DNA of 64,000 bases from Tetracentron sinense. Taxonomy: Eukaryota; Streptophyta; Magnoliopsida; Trochodendrales; Trochodendraceae. Below the pieces are notes generated by a model. The model did no database searches, was not told where the DNA came from, and saw only the letters and a program-made list of their open reading frames with translations. Shown here in pieces: positions 1 through 11,226 of this stretch (positions within the stretch are counted from its first letter, which is position 1; every line of letters begins with the position of its first letter). Made by a program: the position numbers and the translations under genes. The stretch covers positions 7,876,501 through 7,940,500 of the forward strand of contig CM026560.1 in NCBI GenBank assembly GCA_015143295.1, given 5' to 3'.

Positions 1-564
1 TTTCTCCCAATCTTCACTCCTCACCTGATGATGTGGATTTCTTTTTCGTTCGGCATCCGTTTCAAATTTGTCGTAATGTAGGTGGAGCTCGTGTTTCCAA
101 TTCCTCCAGGTGGAGTTGGCAGACTTCAATACTGCATCTTTATGTATGATTGGAACATTATACTGGGACTGTGATCAACATTAGAAGATAAATCATATTT
201 GTCAATATAAAAAGAAAATAAATTATAATAACAATCACATGCACTCACCATGACAAGGGTCCAAATAAGCTCCTTGATTTCATCTGGAACTACAACCCAA
301 CTAGTGTATATAGGTGGACAATGTGTCCTCGTGACCTTCCCCACAAATGTCGAAAACTTTGTCTCACCAATGAACTGCCCATCTTCATTAAATTCGGCTA
401 AGCGACGTTCATCTACACAAAAAATATATTATTAGGTAACAATTAATAACAAATATTAAGCAAATGAATGTAATAAACTCACCACTTTGTCCAGACCCAC
501 TAGGATCAGACCCAGTAGGTTGAGACCCACTAGGTTCAGACCCACTTGATTGCTCTTTGCTCAT
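1..564 (-). CDS. CACTA second gene, Transposase_24-like protein (5' part)
   Basis: This is the start of a spliced minus-strand gene downstream of the transposase gene. Proposed exons are 564-483 (ATG at 564-562, donor GTGAGT), 412-249 (acceptor TAG, donor GTGAGT) and 162 to beyond base 1 (acceptor CAG); the phases join without a stop. Exon 1 encodes a Ser/Gly/Pro-rich run of repeated SGS-type units. Exon 2 contains the motif THCPPIYTSW followed by VPDEIKELIW, and exon 3 contains STWRNWKHEL. These resemble the conserved core of plant En/Spm accessory proteins (Pfam Transposase_24 / Ptta-En-Spm type). Its role is presumed to be DNA binding or assistance in transposition, by family analogy. The gene runs off the window, so the C-terminus is unseen. 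Family assignment is from motif recognition and moderately sure. Confidence 0.6.
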
Positions 565-814
565 TTCTGCAATTTTTTATAACAAAACTAATATAAAATG
601 GGAACGAACTTATAATTATCCAACAAGTAAGCAAGTACATAAAGAAATGAGATTAATAATTAAATGCTACAAAAAATGCAGAAAATCCACGTACATGAAT
701 GATAGAGGAACAAACTAAGCAAGCAAGCAAAGATGTTTACAATCAAAATAATCTTATTCCATTGATAATTCATGTCAAAGATGTTTACATTCAAAATAAG
801 CAAGCAAGTACATG

Positions 815-3800
815 CTAAATACATTCATTTTCATCATCTTCTACTATATCAGCGACTAATGCAGATGTTAAACTATCTGCTTTCATTCTTGCTTCAAACA
901 CTAAGGGATCTTCATAAGCATCCACATCTCGATGCAATCTCTTTGGAGCATCTAAGACAACATACCAATTATCCCTAGTGTGATCCTTGCAATAAAAGAC
1001 CTGAGTGGCTTGAGATGCAAGAATAAACGGCTCATCATCTTCCTTTAAATTTCTTCTGAACCTCCCCAGGTTAGCAAAGATCAAGTTTGTTTCTGGATCA
1101 ACATAACATCCATTTGATTTATCTTCTATACGCACCCAATCACAAAAGAATACTACTTCTTTGAAATCATAGTAATTCAATTCAAGAATTTGTTTGATGA
1201 TGCCATAATAAGTGACTTCTTCTTCCACAAGGTTCTTATCTTTGGCACTTGCCCTGAAACTAGTAACAGCCTTTATGGAGACTCCACTATTCTGTGTCGT
1301 CATGCTCATTTCCCATTCCGCTGTACAAAAAACATATCCATTTACCGCATATGCACTATATGACAAGGCATTTAAGTCTGGACCATCAGCAAGCCTCTTC
1401 AGGGTAGATGTTTTTTCTTTTTCTAGTTGTTGTCGTAACCAAGGAATGTAATCCATCGCTTTTTTTGTTTGTTAATTGCCTCTTCGACTTTTATCACTAG
1501 ACATGTGTGATTGAAGGTATGTTTGATACTTCCTGTGAATGCAAATAATAGATCTTTAAATTAAGTATTAAAGTGTGTTAAAATCAAAATAATAATTGTA
1601 AAGATATAAATATCAAATTTTGCTTACTTCTCCCACTCAGCATTTTCAGGGCATTGTTGTAGAACCCATCTGCGTGCTTGCTGGTAAAGCAAATGTGGGA
1701 GACGGTAGGCCTTTCCCTTTTTATCGATAGGATAGGCAAATTCAACTTCATCATCTCTCAATGCCCTTCGTCCCCGCTTATGGCTTCCTTCCCTACCATT
1801 AGGCATGTACTCCATGCAGAACCTCATTGATTCTTCCATTAGGTACTGTTCTGTAATAGAACCCTCTGGAAAAGTTTGATTCACTACATATCGTTTGTAT
1901 GTTTTCATCATCCTGTAAACGATAACATCAATCAACTATTGATACGATACCTTTAAATTAAAAAAACTATGTAATCCAAAATAATTTTAATTTACCTCTC
2001 AAAAGGATACATCCATCGATATCTAACAGGTCCGCAAACCTGTGCCTCCTCTGCCAAGTGCACAACGAGGTGTGTCATGGAAACAAAAAATGATGGCGGG
2101 AAGTATTTTTCGAACACACATAGTGTTTCAACAATGCGTTGTCTCATCTCCGAAAGCTCAATACGGACAATAACCTTGGAACATAGGATATTGAAAAATA
2201 TTGACAATTGTCGAATAGCAGCACGCAATGGCTTATGTTTCTTGAATGCGTGCATCAATAACACTGGTAGTAGTTGTTGTAGAAGGATGTGATAATCATG
2301 TGACTTCAAGCCTTTAAGTTGAAAATCCTGCAAACTAACATTATGTTTCCAATTTGCACTGTATCCGATGGGAACCTTCAAATTATGCAAAGTTTTACAA
2401 ATTATCTCTTTCTCCACTCGAGACAAAGAAAAAGGAGCTTTTAGAAAAGATACTTTGTCATTTTTTTCAATCGGCCATAGATTTCTTCTTATCTTCATAG
2501 CCTTAAGGTCCTTACGGGCTTCAATATCATCTTTTGTCTTACCCTTCGTGTCCATAATTGTTGCAATTAAATTCTCTGCAATATTTTTTTCCACATGCAT
2601 TACATCCAAATTATGACGAATATGCAAATCCTGTACAAATGAACGAGATATATTATTATCAATGCGATATATTCCACAAAACATTAATATTATAAAACAT
2701 CTTATAAAGCACCTTCCAGTATGGTAAGTCAAACAAGATTGATCTCTTTGACCATGCAGTGCTTTCCTCGGTCGTGGACTTCTTCCTCTTCTTTCCTGCT
2801 ACCTTTCCAAACTTAGTCTGAATAGTTTCCATTTTGCATAATACTTCAAACCCACTCAAACGGCGAGGATGTTTCCTAAGTTCTTCTTTCCCATTAAATT
2901 GTGATTTTTGACTCCTGAAAGGATGATTTAAATCTGCTAGGAATCTTCTATGACCCATGTAGGCAAACTTTTTTCCATGTGATAGCCACACTGAGTCTAT
3001 CCCTTCACTGCAAACAGGACAACCATACTTTCCTGCGGTCCTACAACCCGAAAGATGGCCGTACGCTGGAAAATCATGTATAGCCCACAACAAAATTGCT
3101 TTCATGATGAACCTATTCTTAGTGTGAGAGTCATATGTTATGGTTCCAGTAGACCATAATTCATTCAACTCTGCGACCAATGGCTGCAAGTAGACATCAA
3201 TGTCATGTCCTGGACCATTTGGGCCAGGAATCAATAGTGTTAGTATGGTAAATTCCTTACGCATGCATAAAGATGGGGGAAGATTGTAAGGAACAATCAT
3301 AACAGGCCAGCAACTATAAGAGTTACTCTTGTTCCCAAAAGGATTGAATCCATCTGTTGCAAGGCCTAGCCGAACATTACGTGGTTCAGCAGCAAAGTCA
3401 CTCCACCTAATATTTAATGATTTCCAACAAGAAGAATCTACCGGATGGCGCATGTGGCTATCATTTTCAACTGAATTTGCATGCCATTTCATACTCTCTG
3501 CAATCCATGGTACACTGTACATTCTTTGCAACCTCTGTGTCAATGGAAAATATCTTAGCTTCTTCCACGGTAAAGGTTTAGCCTTCGGCTTTGAGTCGTC
3601 CACCGGTTTCCATCTGCTTTCACCACACGTAGGACAACTATCCTTACTAGCATGCTCTCTCCAGTATAGTATGCAATCATTACGACATGCATGGATAATC
3701 TGGTAGTCCATACGCAAAGACTTGATCAACTTCTTCGCAGTGTAGGTACTATCCGGCAAAGTGTTCTCATCTGGTAAAATCTTTTTGATCGTTTCTAATA

Positions 3801-4383
3801 GCTCTGTGAAGCTATTATTAGACCACTGATGTCTAGCTTTCATGCTCAACAACTGAACAGTGACTGATAATTTTGTGTGCTCACCTCGACACGAGGGATA
3901 TAGGGGTTGCATCGCATCCTCCATTAACTTCTTGAACTGAATATCCTCCTGTGAATCACCTGAAGCTTGACCGTCATCTTTATCATGAACTTCATTTAGG
4001 CATGTATCCATGTCATCGGGACTAACACGTCCAAATGTGTTATTCAACATATCTGTCATTCTTGGGTACAAATCTTCATGTTGATTGCTAGTCGACGTAC
4101 TAGGAACCCCAACATTATCATGATTTATCAGAAATGGTTCTCCATGGTTGATCCACCTTGTGTACGACTTATCTATACCATCACATATTAAATGCTCTGA
4201 GATAACTTCTAGGGTTTTCTTCCCTTGCAGATTACGACATTTAACACAAGGACAACAATGCCAATCAACACCCTTACAATTCTGTTTTGCGAATGATAAG
4301 AATGATGCAACACCTTCAAGGTATTCAAAAGACATCCTCGGTGCTGTCATCCACTCCTTGCTTGGGGGGGTCGAAGAAGACAT
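815..4383 (-). CDS. CACTA TNP2-type transposase (interrupted by one stop)
   Basis: This is the DDE-type transposase of the CACTA element. Exon 1 (4383-2713) starts with a Transpos_assoc zinc-binding region (CCPCVKC near residue 45) and continues into the Transposase_21/TNP2 core, ending at the conserved ILFDLPYWK. Exon 2 (2630-1996, acceptor CAG) opens with the conserved RHNLDVMHVEKN and enters the DUF4218 region. Exon 3 (1912-1628) carries the rest of DUF4218 (KTYKRYVVNQ, RRWVLQQCPE). Exon 4 starts at 1532 and leads into a DUF4216 region (TQNSGVSIKA, VVFFCDWVRI) ending at 815. Intron phases agree at every junction. One TAA at 1472-1474 interrupts the frame between exon 4 and DUF4216, so the gene is probably dead, unless the DUF4216 part is a separate cistron with the ATG at 1454-1456. 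Confidence 0.8.
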
Positions 4384-7300
4384 CTTCTAGTTAACTGGGT
4401 AAAAATTCAAAATGATATAAGAAACTTGGAATCTAATGTTCACAATGATATAATTATATGCTTGGGGTATGGTTAGACCCTCTAGGTATCTATTTGTACT
4501 ATATATTTTATTTTATATATAAACATATATTATAATGTATTTATAGAGGTTGGCTTTTTGAAACCTCCACCCGAGCCCAATCCAAAGTAAGCTTGGGTTT
4601 GCCATTTCTCAATTGTTCATTTTTTGGGTAAAAACTCAAAAAATGAAGAAATAGAGTTGGTTTCTTGGTGGCCACCGAGTGTGTGAGGTTTGAGTTATGG
4701 AAATATTCTCATTACAGAATGGGTTGTCACAACCGTTGAAACCAAACTACTAGAACAAAGATATATCAGTTTCAGTAGTGACCTGTTTTCATTTGAAACC
4801 AACAAACCAACAAATATCTTTGTTCTAGTAGTTTTCCAATAGGTTGATATATAGGTTCAAAACTCAATTGTATAAAAAAAAAAAAAAAAAAAACCCTTTG
4901 GAGTAGGAAAAGTGGGAAAATTCTGAAATTCTTTCCATGTTCATCAAGACAACTTAAATACTTCATAAACAGGGGAACTCAGAAAAACCAGATCAGAAAA
5001 CCAAAGTAGAGCTCAAATCTAATGAGGTATCCTAAATATGCTAGAAATTCATTCCACACATAGATCCATTGTCACCATATGTCCATGAAGATAAACAAAC
5101 CCACCTTTCAAAAGTCACTATTAGAAGCTTAAAGCCCAAATACATCTTAAATATAAAAACAGCAACCATTAACAAAATCAACAGGTGTATAGATCAAAGT
5201 TATTATGATAGAAATCCATAATCAGATCTCCTATCTTTCTTAGCTAGTAAACCACATCAAAACATCTTTCTCAAAGAAAAAAAGTTATCATACTCATTAG
5301 CAGAATAAAAGGGCAATGCATATCTGAGTCGTGTCAAAAAAGTAGCAGATAACATGCTAAAACCCAGCATCAGGCAGGAAAAGAAATCAACAAAACCAGA
5401 TCCAGAATCAACCATGCCAGAAAACCCTAGAAAATTCAAACGGCCCAACCAAAAACTTACCATAAAAAACAAAATCATTAAAAAAAAAACAAAATATAGG
5501 CATTACTCTTTCTCTAATAAAAAAATTGTTGTTTTAGGTTTATTTTTTTGCAGACCATATAATATCAAAATACATAAACCCTAACAATTTAAACATACCT
5601 AGACTTTAACAAGAAGTCGACGCCGGATGATGAAGCTTCTGCCCTAGAAGAAACTACCCACCAAACCCTAAGTACATAATCAGAGAAACTATAAGAATAT
5701 CTGTTAAAGAAATCAAAACTACAAACACTGAGAAAATAGAAAGGCTAAAGAATAAACTAGATCCACCAAACCCTAAGTCAAAAACTTGAATAGAAACTCT
5801 GAGAAAATAAATGACAAAAAGGGAAAGGAAAAATACCAGGAAGCACCACTAAAAATATTCCGAAGTTGAAAACCCAAAAACCGTATGGGCTCAAAAATAT
5901 TCTGTAGAAGAGAATGAATCAAAAATTCATCAAGACAAGGGAAGGCAACAACAAAAACAAATCAAGACAGTCAGGGAAATAACAAGCAACAACAGAAACG
6001 ATATAAACCCTTAAAAGGGTTTAAAAAGATCATAAGACTTCTTCCAAAATAAATAAGAAATTTATCATAAATATGTTCATCCATATATATTACCTGAAAC
6101 AGAGGCAGAAATTGAAGAAAACAGTTGGAGGGTGAAACAGAGGGGTCTTCAACTGTAAGCGCAAACTGGAATTGAAGAAAACGGAAATTGAAGAAAATTA
6201 GCAGCTATTGTAATGTGGCTCTAAAAAAGGGGGTAAAATGCAAACTGGACATCAGCAACAAATATAAACTAGAACTAACCTAGATTTGGGATATGAATAT
6301 CATCAAATACCTTCAAAAAGTAACATTGGTTAGAGAAATCCCAAATTGGAAACTGCATAAGCAAGCACTCTACAAAAATTCAGAACAACGAGTCAGGATC
6401 TTGAGGAAAGCTCACAGGAAAAATTCAGAACAACAATCAGAACAGTAAAGATGCAAGTTCTCAGACAGAAAAATACCTAAATCAAAGAAAAACAGCTCAA
6501 ATAATGGCAAAAAAAAAAAAATTAGAGAAACCTCCACTGAACACTCTCAGAAATCTGACCACACAAAAAAAAAAAAAGAATCGACAGAATAAAGTGTTTC
6601 AACAAAAGGCGAGTTCCCATAGAAAATGCTCGGCAAAAATGCGAGTCTCCAAAACACTACAAAAACCCAAAAAAATGGTTTTAAAAAACAAGTAGGAAAA
6701 ACAGCTTCAACCAAAACAGCAAACTAGTAAAAGAAAACCAGATATATTTTCTAAAAAATCCAAGAAAAATCATTAAATTGAATGGAAACAGTAAATCGAG
6801 AATTAAAGTATAAAAAGAACTAAAAAAACTCCGATCAACAGTTTTCGAAATACACAATCTTATTGCAAGAATCTCTCCCTCTGAGAGAGAGTAAAACGAC
6901 TAAAACAGCTTCGATCTTGTACTGATAAACACAATAAAGAAGTAAAAAATCACAAAAATAAGGAAAAAAAATCACTTCATCAGACAAATCGATAGCTTTA
7001 CTGAAAATACACAAAATAATGGATCAAGAACAGAAAAATACCTCCGAATCTTGAAACAGATAGCTTGAACAGTGGATTTCGTAGAGCAGATCCTTAGGAA
7101 TCAAAAATCACTGGAACAGAAAGATCAAATAACATACAAAGGGTATTGACAGTAGCACGCTAGTGAAGATCACGAGAAAAAAGAGATAATCTTCCGATGA
7201 ACGAATGGATTCTTTGGTTTCAGAAGAAGAAGCTAATGTGTTAGAGAAGAGAAGGCGATTACATCCTAGTAACCACCAGATTCAGAAATCGAACAAAGCA

Positions 7301-7466
7301 AACCATTATGAACTAAATTTTCAAGGAGAAATGAACGATCCATTGCATAGAGTTCGGATCTAGATCTAACAGAAACCATAACTAAACAACAAGATCTAAA
7401 CTTCTAGATCTAACAGAAACCATAACTAAACAAAAAGATCTAAATTACCTCTGGGGAAATTCTTCA
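4384..7466. other. Non-coding interior of the CACTA element, A-rich
   Basis: No convincing gene is present. The plus strand is strongly A-rich with many poly-A tracts (for example around 4875, 5480, 6510 and 6565), and the short ORFs here are low-complexity lysine-rich translations. The stretch lies between the transposase start and the captured GeBP ORF, and presumably holds the transposase promoter and leader on the minus strand. A short near-duplication (agatctaacagaaaccataactaa-type) occurs around 7360-7440. Confidence 0.6.
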
Positions 7467-8099
7467 GTGGTTAGAAGAGAGACGTTGAGAGAGACACGTC
7501 GGCGAGAGGGGAAACCGAGAGACGGCCAGCGAGCGAGCAGCAGCAGCGAGAGGGGAAACCGAGAGAGAGAGAGGGGAAACCGAGAGAGAGGAAGAAACCG
7601 AGAATTTATTCAACGGACCGAAGACGCCTCTGCTGCATCCGAAGAGAAGAAACCCTCCGCTTTTGACGAGTCTCGGCGTCTGTTCCAACGCCTCTGGACC
7701 GATGAGGACGAGATCGGACTCTTACAGGGATTTCTCGATTTCACGACACAGCGAGGAACTCAGAATTCGTCGCACCATCACGACACTGGACCCTTCTACG
7801 ACCAGATCAAGACTCGGTTGCAGCTCGATTTCAACAAGAACCAGCTTGTGGAGAAGCTCAGGAGGTTGAAGAAGAAGTTCCGTAACGTTGTTAGTCGGAT
7901 TAGCTCTGGTAAAGACTTCTCCTTTAAGAGCCCCCACGATCAGGCAACGTTTGAGATCTCTCGCAAGATCTGGAGCAACATTAGCGGAGGCGGAGGCGGA
8001 GGCGGAGGCGCTGAAGAAAGCAGATTGGAAGAAGATGAAGGAAACCCTCAGAACATCAACAGCAGCATCAACAATATCGATAATGAAACTGAGCTGTAA
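7467..8099 (+). CDS. GeBP/DUF573-family transcription factor ORF inside the CACTA element
   Basis: This 210-residue, intron-free ORF lies antisense to the transposase. Residues 71-170 form a recognisable GeBP/storekeeper (DUF573) DNA-binding domain: LWTDEDEIGLLQGFLDF, then a GPFYDQIK segment, the basic stretch KLRRLKKKFRN and the FSFKSPHDQATFEISRKIW end. Family members are plant nuclear regulators of leaf-cell fate and cytokinin response. Here the N-terminus is Arg/Glu-rich and encoded by GAGAG simple repeats (7476-7600). After a run of eight glycines and an acidic tail the protein stops, without the C-terminal leucine-zipper region found in full-length relatives, which are usually well over 300 residues. 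The ORF sits between the transposase and the CACTA terminus, so it is most simply a host gene fragment captured by the transposon. Expression is unknown. Confidence 0.7.
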   Translation: MVRRETLRETRRREGKPRDGQRASSSSERGNRERERGNRERGRNREFIQRTEDASAASEEKKPSAFDESRRLFQRLWTDEDEIGLLQGFLDFTTQRGTQNSSHHHDTGPFYDQIKTRLQLDFNKNQLVEKLRRLKKKFRNVVSRISSGKDFSFKSPHDQATFEISRKIWSNISGGGGGGGGAEESRLEEDEGNPQNINSSINNIDNETEL

Positions 8100-8363
8100 G
8101 CAGTCCAAGGTTTCTTGGATTTGAGAAAACCCGAGAGAGAGGAAGCAGAAACCGTCTGAGAGAAACCGATAGAGAGGCAAACGAGTTTGGGGGAAAAAGA
8201 AAAGAAAAAGAGGGTTTACGGGCTAGGGCTATTTTGCAAAAAAAACGAAGGCTTTAAGCCGTTGTTTTTTGCGACAAATCCACGCGACAAGTCTAGGCCG
8301 TCGCATACTTAGCGACTTCTATAAACCGTCGTTTTTTCCGCCAAATAGTGTCGTTTTCAGGCC

Positions 8364-8377
8364 TTTTTCACGTAGTG
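8364..8377 (-). repeat. CACTA terminal inverted repeat (5' end)
   Basis: On the minus strand this reads CACTACGTGAAAAA. Subterminal copies of a CGACGG/GTCGC motif follow at roughly 8240-8345. Sequence homologous to a gypsy LTR begins immediately outside it. Confidence 0.85.
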
Positions 8378-10145
8378 AGTACGTGAAGAGCACCTCCTCC
8401 AAGCTCGGTAGCAACTCTACACACGTTTTTGGAGGGTTTTCCTCATCCATTGAAGGTTGGTACCCTATTCCCCAACTTGCCATGTTTTTCTTCCTTTATT
8501 TCTTGTATTCTCTATCTTCTTGCTTTCCCTAAGTTGTTACATGATATGAAATGGAATTGTGAATGGATGGGTTGGGTTGGGTTGGGTTGGGCGAGATGGA
8601 TGCCATGGATGTGTGGTGTGATGAAAACAAATGGGTAGGGCAATGTACACATAATGGACGCACCCTATGTGATTGATAAAATGTTGGAACATGAAAAACA
8701 GAAAATAAATGACATAAGAATGTTGACCACCATATGTTTGATGAAATGCTTGTATGGAAATCAAAAGAATTCGACTAAGTCTATAAAAGCATGATTTCAC
8801 GTAGTTCTCCCAAAAGGTAATCTTGATCAAATACTCTAATGATTGTTACTCATTTTCTAGAATAGCATAATTGTATATTTACTCGCTTTCTAGAATTGCA
8901 TGATTGTAAATTTATTTGTTTTCAATGAAGTTTTGCCATGAAATGCTATGTTCATTAATTTCATGTGTAAATCGTTCACGATCTCACGAGCACGACATGC
9001 ATGTAGGGTTAGGGTTTTTCAAGCATGAACACTGAGTTTTGATTTCACGAAAACAAGAATAAAATGACTTGATTCACGAACACCATGACAAGGCCAAATG
9101 TAAGGGTTGTTAAAAAAAAATGTGGGGCATATCGTCTGGTATGTCTTACCTCATTTTTCACAAGGACAAGCAAGATGTTAGTGTGCCTTTCAAGCATGCA
9201 TGTTTTCACGAAGGGTACTTGCACTTGACTTCAAGTTGCTTCTATTGCATTTTCACTGAAAGGAATTTATACTCCCTACTTCAAGTAGTTTGACATGTTT
9301 CGCTGAAGGGAGTTTACACTCCCGATTTCAAGTTGTTCAAGGGCACTAACATCCTAAACATGCATGACAAGTAAGCACGTTTAAATTCAAGCAAGCATGT
9401 GCATATCATGTCATGACAAGCATACCTACATTTGCATTCATGTTCATGCAAGCAAGTTTTCACAAGTACAAGACAAGAACATGAAATGACAAGACAAGTT
9501 ACAAGACAAGTTTTCACAAGCACGAAACATTAAAATGTACTTAACAAGACAAGACAAGCACACAATGATTTACTGAGGTTTAGCTGATCATGATTTCAAG
9601 CATGCATGATTATCAATTGCTTGTTGTTCTGTTTAAGGTTATTGTTCTGTTTATTGTTATCATTATTCTTATGCACTGTTTCTATGACTTGTTGGTTAGT
9701 AGTAGGTATCCGCTGAGTGTTTCAATATTCAACCGTACATTTGCTGTCGGCAGGTGTTAGTGGAGCAACCGCTCCTTTTGATATATGTGCTCCCTGTCCA
9801 TGGGAGGAAGAGAAGTACATTGAAGAGGTAGCTCAGGAGGATCCTCAGCTTGGTGATGAAGACTATTGACCCTAGTTAGGTTTTTTTTAGAAGACATCGA
9901 GCGTGGATGAGAGAGTTATACTTGTATATTTTACGGTGGGCATGTCTACCTTGTCTTTTAGATATTGTACATAACTTGGGATACTTGTTTATATATAGAT
10001 GAGATAGATATTTTGCTTCTGCTGTGTCAGGTATTCGCTTCTGCTATGTGCGCTCTGACTCTGTTTTGTAGGGTGGTTTGTCAAGTCATGTCAAGTCTCG
10101 TCCAAGATTTACTCTAACTCGTAGGGTGGGTTTTGGGGCACAACA
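8378..10145 (+). mobile_element. Gypsy LTR fragment (right part), truncated by the CACTA insertion
   Basis: The sequence is colinear with the LTRs of gypsy B: the segment before 'ggagggttttc', the ATG-rich middle, the repeated reversed 'gaagggagtttacactccc' units near 9240-9330 (the equivalent position to B's GAAGGGTCTCCC repeats), the 'ctgctcc...gatat.tgtgctcc' block near 9770-9790, and a terminal 'actctaactcgtagggtggg' ending in CA at 10145. It is clearly a diverged relative, not the same family. The left part of this LTR must lie beyond the CACTA, outside the window. No primer-binding site follows 10145, so a solo LTR is likely. Confidence 0.65.
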
Positions 10146-11226
10146 TCTCAATTGGTGCAAGAATTCCTAATTCTTGACTTTCAGCTTTTACAGAAATTGT
10201 GTGGATTAAAAATCTGAATTTAAAAGCTCCTAACTAAGCTAGAGAAGAATGGAAAACAAAGCTTACAATCATTCAAGAATGATTGGAATTGAATGCTCAA
10301 AGATTGAGGGATTGAGAATCAAGATATTCAATGCAAAAATAGAGTATTGATTGCTTGAGGGTTGTGAGTAATTTATGAATGATAAAATAGTGTTTTTAAT
10401 CCTTAGGAATCTCTATTTAGTTCATAAATCATCTCTATTTGTAGTTGAGCAATCAATATGGCCGTTGGGTGTAGCATTTAATGCGGACTAGCTGTTATAT
10501 GATTTTCCCGCAGGCACTCATCGACAAGTGAGTGAAAATCAGGCTTGAGTCATCAACGAGTGGGAACAAAAGCTATTGCTTCATTTCTATTCTTTCACTC
10601 GCAGACGAGTCCCTTGCACTCGTCGACAAGTCTACTGAATTTTTTTCAGTAAACTCATCATAATGAGACCTATTTGATGGGAATCATGCTAGAACCCTTA
10701 GGCATTCAAATTAATATTATTTTAATCATTTTTAGGGCTTTAGATTGATCTCCAAATTATGCTAAGTCACCTAGGGTCTATCTAGGTAAACTTTGAGCAA
10801 TCTTTTTCAATGTCTTGAGGACTTTTATAAGGTCCTAGACATTTTTAACTAATACACTAGTCTTCATTTGAGTGATGATCTTCTTTCTTAATTTTTGGGA
10901 CTTCACTCTTGATGGATCTTCATGCAGTGTCTTGAGCAGTTGAAGCTTTTTCCTTAATTTGAAGGACTAGTACTTGAACTTTTACCTTGATGACATTGAA
11001 TGGTTGAAGTACTCTTCAATTCTTCATGACTTAAAAAATAATCTTAATACTCTTTTTCTCTGAAATTTCACATTATAAATGGAAGAATTAGTATCATAAA
11101 GTTCATTCCATTATTGTGTTATCATCGAAACTATTAAGAGTACTTAAAGTTGTAACCTTGAGGCTAACACTACCTTCTCCCTAATGCCCTATAAATAGTA
11201 GACAAATCCACAAGACACTTTTCATG
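10146..11226. other. Unclassified non-coding sequence, possibly part of another LTR
   Basis: No gene is visible. A cluster of four imperfect palindromes related to ACTCGTCGACGAGT lies at 10515-10531, 10547-10562, 10597-10610 and 10618-10631. A TATA-like CCCTATAAATAG is near 11190. The sequence resumes after the solo LTR at 13428. This combination suggests U3-like LTR sequence, but no boundaries could be defined. Confidence 0.35.

Larger units (their letters stand above)
1..8377 (-). mobile_element. CACTA (En/Spm) DNA transposon, 5' part; other end lies left of the window
   Basis: The element reads on the minus strand. Its 5' terminus is at 8377, where the minus strand begins CACTACGTGAAAAA, the hallmark CACTA terminal inverted repeat. 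The next 130 bases carry repeated CGACGG/GTCGC-type subterminal motifs, as is usual for TNPA-like binding sites in this superfamily. Inward of this lie a captured GeBP-like ORF, a long A-rich stretch, a TNP2-type transposase gene and a second transposon gene. The sequence just outside the terminus (from 8378) matches the middle of a gypsy LTR, so the element is inserted in an older LTR; AGT at 8378-8380 is the candidate 3-bp target duplication. The second terminus is not in the window, so full length and duplication cannot be checked. Confidence 0.85.

Noticed and set aside
3329..3706. 125-codon plus-strand ORF opposite the TNP2 gene
   Set aside because: It is a shadow of the transposase frame with no recognisable domain.
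6653..6666. CACTACAAAAA string as a possible second CACTA terminus, which would put the GeBP ORF in a small separate element
   Set aside because: It does not match the terminus at 8377 (CACTACGTGAAAAA), lacks CGACGG-type subterminal repeats next to it, and lies in A-rich low-complexity sequence.
6504..6695. Lysine-rich ORF in the A-rich CACTA interior
   Set aside because: It comes from poly-A tracts and has no domain or codon bias.
7467..8099. The GeBP ORF as an ordinary resident host gene
   Set aside because: It lies between the transposase and the CACTA terminus, and the sequence outside the terminus continues as LTR. Not fully excluded, because the other terminus is outside the window.
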